From an uncultured Bacteroides sp. (GTDB lineage: Bacteria; Bacteroidota; Bacteroidia; Bacteroidales; Bacteroidaceae): 39,249 nucleotides of DNA. This document shows positions 35,336 through 39,249 of the stretch, piece after piece; within the stretch, counting starts at the first letter, position 1, and each line of letters opens with the position of its first letter. The position numbers and the translations under genes were made by a program. Where the stretch lies: contig NZ_CANRPM010000024.1 of the NCBI RefSeq assembly GCF_947632445.1, positions 1 to 39,249 of the forward strand. Reading direction: 5' to 3'. The notes under the pieces are model-generated. The model had not been told where the DNA came from, ran no database searches, and was given only the letters and a program-made list of their open reading frames with translations.

Positions 35336-37744
35336 TTACAATATTGTTAACGATTTCGTCCTTGTTTGAGTTAAATTTTCCTCGTCGTAATAAGTTGTTT
35401 GTTCAATTTTTGGCTTTGCACTTCTTATTTCATAAGCCTTGTCCTTCTTTCCTAATTCCTCTGCAACAGAAGCGAACCAACCATAGTCAGAATTATTAAG
35501 AGAATCTGTCTTCCATCTTTGCTCATACCTATCATACGCAATTTGGAATTTTTCTTTAGCCTCTGCCTCTTTACCTTCACGTTTGTCGAGCCTTCCAAGC
35601 AAAATGTTGATACAAGGTTCAGAAGGGTTGAGTTCATAAGCTTTGTTCAAATATTGTTTTGACCTTTTCGAATCCTTGTAGAAAAGAGTATTGCCAAGAT
35701 TGAAGTTAGGCCAATAATCATTGGGATTATGGTCAAGTGCTCGTTCAAAGAAATCTATAGCCTTATTTTTATTGCCAGAATTGTAGTAATAAACGCCGAT
35801 AAGGTTATAGTCTTCTGGATTAGGATATATTTCGTTTTGCTGTTCGAGAGTCTCGGCAGCTTTGAAATCGTTTCCTGCATCCTCATAGGCTTTTCGGAGA
35901 GTAATCAAGCATTTCTTTGTAGGTATTCCTCCATTTCTTTCAGTTTCGATATTTGCTTCTCTTTCAGCGCGGAGTACGATACGTTCTTCTGTTGATAGCT
36001 CTTTGTTAGCAAATGGATTCTGAGGTTCAACCATGCAGCTAACTCCCATGCAATGTGCCTTGGCCAGTAACAACTTATCTGCTGTGATTTCCAAAACAAG
36101 AATGACTTGAGCTGTTGTGAGGAAGCCGCCATCGCGTGTAATCTTAAGATTGAAAAGCATTTTGTTTTCATTGCCTACACAAATAGGCAGTTCTATCGAC
36201 TCTTGATGGTCTTTTGTAGGCATCAAATCATCAATCACAACAGTATCACATGGTATTGTTGTACCCGCAGGAATCAGAACTTTATTTGTAGTGTCCTTCG
36301 TGATTACAAAAATAGGCTCGCTTGTAATGGGTTGGATAATACATTTGTTCATACCATTCATTAGAAGCGAATGGATAGCAGCACCCTTGGAAACAGGAGT
36401 TTGAAGATCCTGAGGAACGAGGATTTCTGAATCATCGAAATGGTTCTTCAATGCTTCTTGTATAAAAGGATTTTGAGCACTTCCGCCAATAAGCAATACG
36501 TAGTCAATCTCTGATTTGCTTACGTTTGCTTTTTTGATAGCACTTTCAATAGGCATGAAGATATTGTTATATTCTTCTTGCCCTTTTATAGATGTCGGTA
36601 TGCGTGAAGATTTCATGAATACAGACATTACCTCAACCAATTCTTTTGTAGAGAGGAAGAACTCAGATTGAGTAAGAAGTCCTTTCTTGGTTTCTACAGA
36701 AACAGGAATAATGATAGATTCCGAATCAGAATTTGATTTAATGTAGTTAGGGATTTCCAATTTATACATTTGATTGGAAATCTTCTTACACAGAAGAATC
36801 TTAAGACGCTCCGAAACCTTATAAAGCTGCGTAGCTATATATTGGCGTTCTTTTGTTCTGAAGTCATCCTCAGAAACATTGTTTGCTTCAAAGAATCGTG
36901 GCAATATATACTTGAAGGTGATATAGCGGTCTACGTCATCACCACCAAGCTTTGTGAATTTAGAAATTGCAACGTTCTTTGAGTATAAGCCATTTGCTGA
37001 TTTTCCAATTTCAAGAATAGAAATATCGCAAGTACCTCCACCAAAATCAAAGACAAGAACCTTGGAGTTGTAATGTGGAGAAATAAGCAATGGCTTTTCT
37101 GATTCTTCACTGTCATGAATATAGCTTATGAATGCGGCATTTGGTTCATCTATAAGCGATTGCTTAGAGATATTCATGCCGTTGGATTCCAATGCTTCCA
37201 TAAGCTCCTTTCGCTGATTCGCCTCAAAAGATGCCGGAATACTTACTGCATACATGATATTGTCAGACAGAGCGTTGTCTTGACAATACTTCTTTATCAG
37301 CATATTCAAGTACATGAAGAAGACTCTGACACAGTCCTTGGGATTTCTAATTTTTATGCCCTCCATGCCCCCAACTTCGCTGTTGTAGTATTTAGCACCG
37401 AGGTCTTCTCCTATTTCCATCTTAAAAGAGAACCATATATTCTTACCTTTAGTAAGAGTATATTTGAGGTTAGAAGCACCTTCGCCAACGAGCAATCTTC
37501 CATTATACCAAGCGATAACACTAGGAAGTTTTTCGCTTTGGTAAATGGTACCATCTTCCAAAATTTGCGTGAGCTTTATCGGAAGAGTTTTTATTTTGTC
37601 TTCACCATTCTCTTTTGTGGCAATGGAAACAACCGTTGTTGAAGTACCAAAATCGATACCAACGAATGTTGCCCTTGTTGCCAACTGTGTGTTAAGCGCA
37701 GAAGGCAACATAGACTTTAACGATAATATGTTCGATCCAAACAT
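35336..37744 (-). CDS. Hsp70-family ATPase with C-terminal TPR repeats, first gene of the island operon
   Basis: An 802-aa protein. The actin-like ATPase domain (about 25-460) has phosphate-1 GIDFGTSTTV (29-38), phosphate-2 VFDFGGGTCDISI (231-243), the adenosine motif LLIGGSAQNP (417-426) and connect segments, all like DnaK. A short beta-rich region (about 470-570) replaces the full substrate-binding domain. TPRs follow (about 643-740): YNLIGVYYYNSGNKNKAIDF and YWPNFNLGNTLFYKDSKRS. This non-housekeeping Hsp70 is expected to hold or switch partner proteins in an ATP-dependent way. The four genes downstream are spaced by 2-20 bp. Confidence 0.92.
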   Translation of the reverse strand: MFGSNILSLKSMLPSALNTQLATRATFVGIDFGTSTTVVSIATKENGEDKIKTLPIKLTQILEDGTIYQSEKLPSVIAWYNGRLLVGEGASNLKYTLTKGKNIWFSFKMEIGEDLGAKYYNSEVGGMEGIKIRNPKDCVRVFFMYLNMLIKKYCQDNALSDNIMYAVSIPASFEANQRKELMEALESNGMNISKQSLIDEPNAAFISYIHDSEESEKPLLISPHYNSKVLVFDFGGGTCDISILEIGKSANGLYSKNVAISKFTKLGGDDVDRYITFKYILPRFFEANNVSEDDFRTKERQYIATQLYKVSERLKILLCKKISNQMYKLEIPNYIKSNSDSESIIIPVSVETKKGLLTQSEFFLSTKELVEVMSVFMKSSRIPTSIKGQEEYNNIFMPIESAIKKANVSKSEIDYVLLIGGSAQNPFIQEALKNHFDDSEILVPQDLQTPVSKGAAIHSLLMNGMNKCIIQPITSEPIFVITKDTTNKVLIPAGTTIPCDTVVIDDLMPTKDHQESIELPICVGNENKMLFNLKITRDGGFLTTAQVILVLEITADKLLLAKAHCMGVSCMVEPQNPFANKELSTEERIVLRAEREANIETERNGGIPTKKCLITLRKAYEDAGNDFKAAETLEQQNEIYPNPEDYNLIGVYYYNSGNKNKAIDFFERALDHNPNDYWPNFNLGNTLFYKDSKRSKQYLNKAYELNPSEPCINILLGRLDKREGKEAEAKEKFQIAYDRYEQRWKTDSLNNSDYGWFASVAEELGKKDKAYEIRSAKPKIEQTTYYDEENLTQTRTKSLTIL

Positions 37745-37799
37745 AATAAATCTATTTTGTTATGACGTTTACAAATAAGTGTAATTGGTACAACATCAT

Positions 37800-38080
37800 A
37801 TGATATTGATGTAACCCCCATGAGGGGGGGGGAGTCGCGAGAGTCACATTCTTTTATTGAGATTTTCAGTCTCAAGGGACGAATCTTTTGCTTCTCCATA
37901 TCTTCTTTTGACATCACGCTAAGAGTATTGAATGCCCGCTTACACAGCCATTGATGCTCACATATCATTGAAAAAACGTGCCTTCATGCGAGGATTTACT
38001 TCAATGAATTTATAGAACATGTTCTTTGTCACGGATCTGTCCACGATACATGACTGAGGATATTTAAGGATATTGTCCAT
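37800..38080 (-). pseudogene. Remnant of a DUF4391-like gene upstream of the Hsp70 operon
   Basis: From the ATG at 38080 the frame reads MDNILKYPQSCIVDRSVTKN, then FYKFIEVNPRMKARFFNDM before a TGA at 37957. In the next frame it continues HQWLCKRAFNTLSVMSKEDM and KIRPLRLKISIKECDSR. This order (a basic KxxFY segment, then an 'xxW-xyKLa-xTLNV'-type segment) resembles the start of DUF4391 proteins, which often accompany restriction or helicase loci. The frameshift, missing C-terminus and G9 run show decay. The assignment is moderate. Confidence 0.45.
37814..37833. repeat. C5/G9 homopolymer hairpin upstream of the Hsp70 gene
   Basis: A run of five C and one of nine G (37825-37833) are separated by a few bases, so they can pair. 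The tract is 80 bp upstream of the Hsp70 start, inside the DUF4391-like remnant. Nine-base G runs are prone to slippage. Confidence 0.7.
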
Positions 38081-38153
38081 TACTATGCGAACTTAAATAA
38101 TTACCTTGTTATATAGTTGTATATGCCGTAATTTTTTCTATACGTATAACTGC

Positions 38154-38289
38154 CTATTTCTTTTCTGCATCACCATCCATGCAGAGAACAATTCGGTCAA
38201 CATTAAATGTATCGCTTGGTGCATCATCACAATTATATGGGATACTTACCCAACATACCAATTCCAATAATGTGATATTGTTTGTTCAT
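38154..38289 (-). pseudogene. Degenerate short ORF, unrecognised
   Basis: An ATG at 38289 opens MNKQYHIIGIGMLGKYPI, and a second frame carries CDDAPSDTFNVDRIVLCMDG to a TAG at 38154. The two would join by a one-base change near 38240. Composition is protein-like, but the piece is short and no family is evident. Confidence 0.25.
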
Positions 38290-38484
38290 GTAGTTTTTGT
38301 CATTACATAGGTGCCTAGATTTATTAATGTAACTTTCCTTTGATAGAATTGTCATAATTTGGGCATAAAATTATTAATTAGACAATGTAAAAACAATCAA
38401 CTATAACGAGAAAAATTGATTTTTTTGAAGTATTTAACCAAAAAGGCAACTATAAGTAGCATTTATCCCCATAGTTGCCCATAT

Positions 38485-38901
38485 TTATGAGCCTGTTATG
38501 CCCATGAACTCTACATAGACATCCCCTTGTCTTTTTTCTTTGGTGCCCCAATCCATGTTTCTGAATGCTATCCCAGTTCGTGAGTTGGTCTGCACAACCG
38601 TTGGAGCCACTAAGAGAGACATATGTCTCGCCACTACATGACATGTGATCCACGAAGGCACAGAAGTTGCAATGACAGACTCAGGGAAATTGATCTCTCT
38701 GGCGGTGAACAGATTTGTCCAACTACGGCAGTTGTCTACTCGACTCTGCGATATTCCCGACAATTGCATTTATCAGGAACTGAGTAATCACAGACTTAAT
38801 ACCGCTGTTGCTATCAAGTGAGACTTCCAGTTTCTTAACAAGAGCGGCAATGGCATAATAAACGCTCAACTCCTCTTGGCGATTGAAATCACCACAACGA
38901 T
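38485..38901 (-). pseudogene. Decayed ORF interrupted by an IS256-type end, unrecognised
   Basis: Reading from the IS boundary (38901) on the minus strand gives CHRCGDFNRQEELSVYYAIA, then ALVKKLEVSLDSN and SVITQFLINAIVGNIAESSR. After a frameshift near 38735 it continues SWTNLFTAREINFPESVIAT and later TGIAFRNMDWGTKEK to a TAA at 38485. The N-terminus is missing because the IS end lies immediately upstream. The CxxC and the helical stretch are real protein features, but I cannot name the family. Confidence 0.5.
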
Positions 38902-38995
38902 GGCACTATCCAAAGTTTTGTGTAAACGAGGATTACGGGATTCAGAAATGAGTTCCGTATTTTATTATTCTAACTTTGCAATGTCAGCAAACAGC
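38902..38995 (+). mobile_element. IS256-family end remnant, inverted relative to the copy at 10206
   Basis: The stretch starts GGCACTATCCAAAGTTTTGT and is alignable for about 85 bp with the IS end at 10206-10120 (minus strand), including tacgggattcag and agttccgtatttt, and a -7-like TAACTTTG at the same place. No transposase follows. It interrupts the decayed ORF on its left. Confidence 0.75.
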
Positions 38996-39115
38996 GTACA
39001 AATAGAATTATTTATTATCCATGCACGCTGTATCGGACAAAGTACAATAAAAAATGAAATACTACCTCTTTTATTCGCAACAAAATGTGATTTTATGATG
39101 CAAGTCTCATGCAAC

Positions 39116-39224
39116 ATCATCACTTACTAAAAACGAAAATCAGATAGGAATCTTTCGATAACTATCCGATTTTCAGAAGAGCGGCAAGCGGGACTCGAAC
39201 CCGTGACCCTCAGCTTGGGAAGCT
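39116..39224 (-). repeat. Right attachment-site copy of the 109-bp direct repeat
   Basis: It equals 31707-31815 except at two adjacent bases and comprises the tRNA terminator and the tRNA 3' half to the anticodon stem. Here the tRNA continues with its 5' half, so this is the functional gene end. Confidence 0.93.
39136..39173 (-). terminator. Terminator of tRNA-Gly
   Basis: A 12-bp stem (aaaatcggatag / ctatctgatttt on the minus strand, one G-U pair) is followed by TTTTCG and a T-run. The same hairpin is duplicated in the left att copy (31727-31764). Confidence 0.85.
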
Positions 39225-39249
39225 GATGCTCTACCAACTGAGCTACTGC
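39180..39249 (-). tRNA. tRNA-Gly(CCC), 5' end cut off by the window edge
   Basis: On the minus strand the D arm GCTC/GAGC, anticodon stem TCAGC/GCTGA with loop TTCCCAA (anticodon CCC), and T arm with loop TTCGAGT can be drawn. The 3' acceptor strand TTGCCGC would pair with GCGGCAG; only the last four bases (GCAG) of the 5' strand are in the window, so three bases are missing. No CCA is encoded. It decodes GGG and is the integration target of the island. Confidence 0.9.

Larger units (their letters stand above)
31707..39224. mobile_element. About 7.4-kb genomic island integrated at tRNA-Gly(CCC), no integrase visible
   Basis: The direct repeat described at its two ends, with an intact tRNA at the right and only its 3' half at the left, is the footprint of site-specific integration into the 3' end of a tRNA gene. 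Inside lie the Hsp70/helicase/521-aa/TerB operon, a frameshifted ORF beside the left boundary, and decayed genes and an IS end on the right. I see no recombinase, excisionase or mobilisation gene, so the element appears fixed or depends on helpers. Confidence 0.75.

Noticed and set aside
38902..39115. An intact IS256-family element at the right end
   Set aside because: Only the terminal repeat and leader are present; no transposase frame or opposite end is found.

Overview
The window looks like chromosome from a gut Bacteroidales bacterium (Bacteroides, Phocaeicola or Parabacteroides type). Four things support this: several promoters carry the Bacteroidota -7 element TAnnTTTG; the gene order bamD, rpoZ, DUF4293 is typical of the phylum; the outer-membrane proteins are PorT-like; and pyrB, pyrI and glyA are grouped in a way familiar from Bacteroides. 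I ran no similarity search. All family names come from motifs and remembered protein families.

Layout. (1) Positions 1-7604 are core genome: a tandem palindromic 22-bp repeat; minus-strand genes for a MaoC-like dehydratase, a DUF4130/TIGR03915 protein, a tricorn-type S41 protease and a DNA-repair-type radical SAM protein; then tRNA-Thr(CGT) and mltG on the plus strand. (2) Positions 7.7-10.4 kb are accessory: an unrecognised 423-aa protein with a TerY-like vWA protein, an IS256-family remnant, and a wrecked N-terminus of a TrlF (PHP/ATPase) gene cut by that IS. (3) Positions 10.5-18.4 kb hold a compact minus-strand type I restriction-modification operon: XRE regulator, hsdM, hsdS, an AlbA_2/Schlafen-like protein and hsdR. 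(4) Positions 18.5-19.6 kb have no gene and carry an array of degenerate 23-bp repeats. (5) Positions 19.6-22.8 kb are an RNA-repair-like locus: rtcB, behind a frameshifted small ORF, diverges from a WYL regulator and a DEDDh exonuclease. (6) Positions 23.0-30.9 kb are core: pyrB, pyrI, a flavin reductase, a PorT-like protein, glyA, a frameshifted sugar O-acetyltransferase, DUF4293, rpoZ, bamD, and a lipoprotein. (7) Positions 31.0-31.7 kb have no gene and hold a second 23-bp array (opposite strand) and long hairpins. (8) Positions 31.7-39.2 kb are a small genomic island. It is bounded by a 109-bp direct repeat that contains the 3' half of tRNA-Gly(CCC); the reconstituted tRNA gene is cut by the right edge of the window.

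The island carries the most interesting cluster: a tight minus-strand operon encoding an Hsp70 ATPase with C-terminal TPRs, a compact UvrD-like SF1 helicase, a 521-aa coiled-coil protein of unknown family, and a TerB-like protein. No integrase is visible. The zone upstream of the operon holds decayed genes (a DUF4391-like remnant, an unrecognised ORF cut by an IS256-type end). Hsp70, TerB and vWA (TerY) modules are known to recur together in Ter-linked stress or conflict systems. The vWA/423-aa pair at 7.7-9.8 kb may therefore be a detached part of the same system; that link is inference.

The accessory zones look like a defence and stress arsenal with several partly decayed members (trlF, DUF4391, IS copies) beside intact ones (the hsd operon, the Hsp70/helicase/TerB operon, rtcB-WYL-exonuclease).
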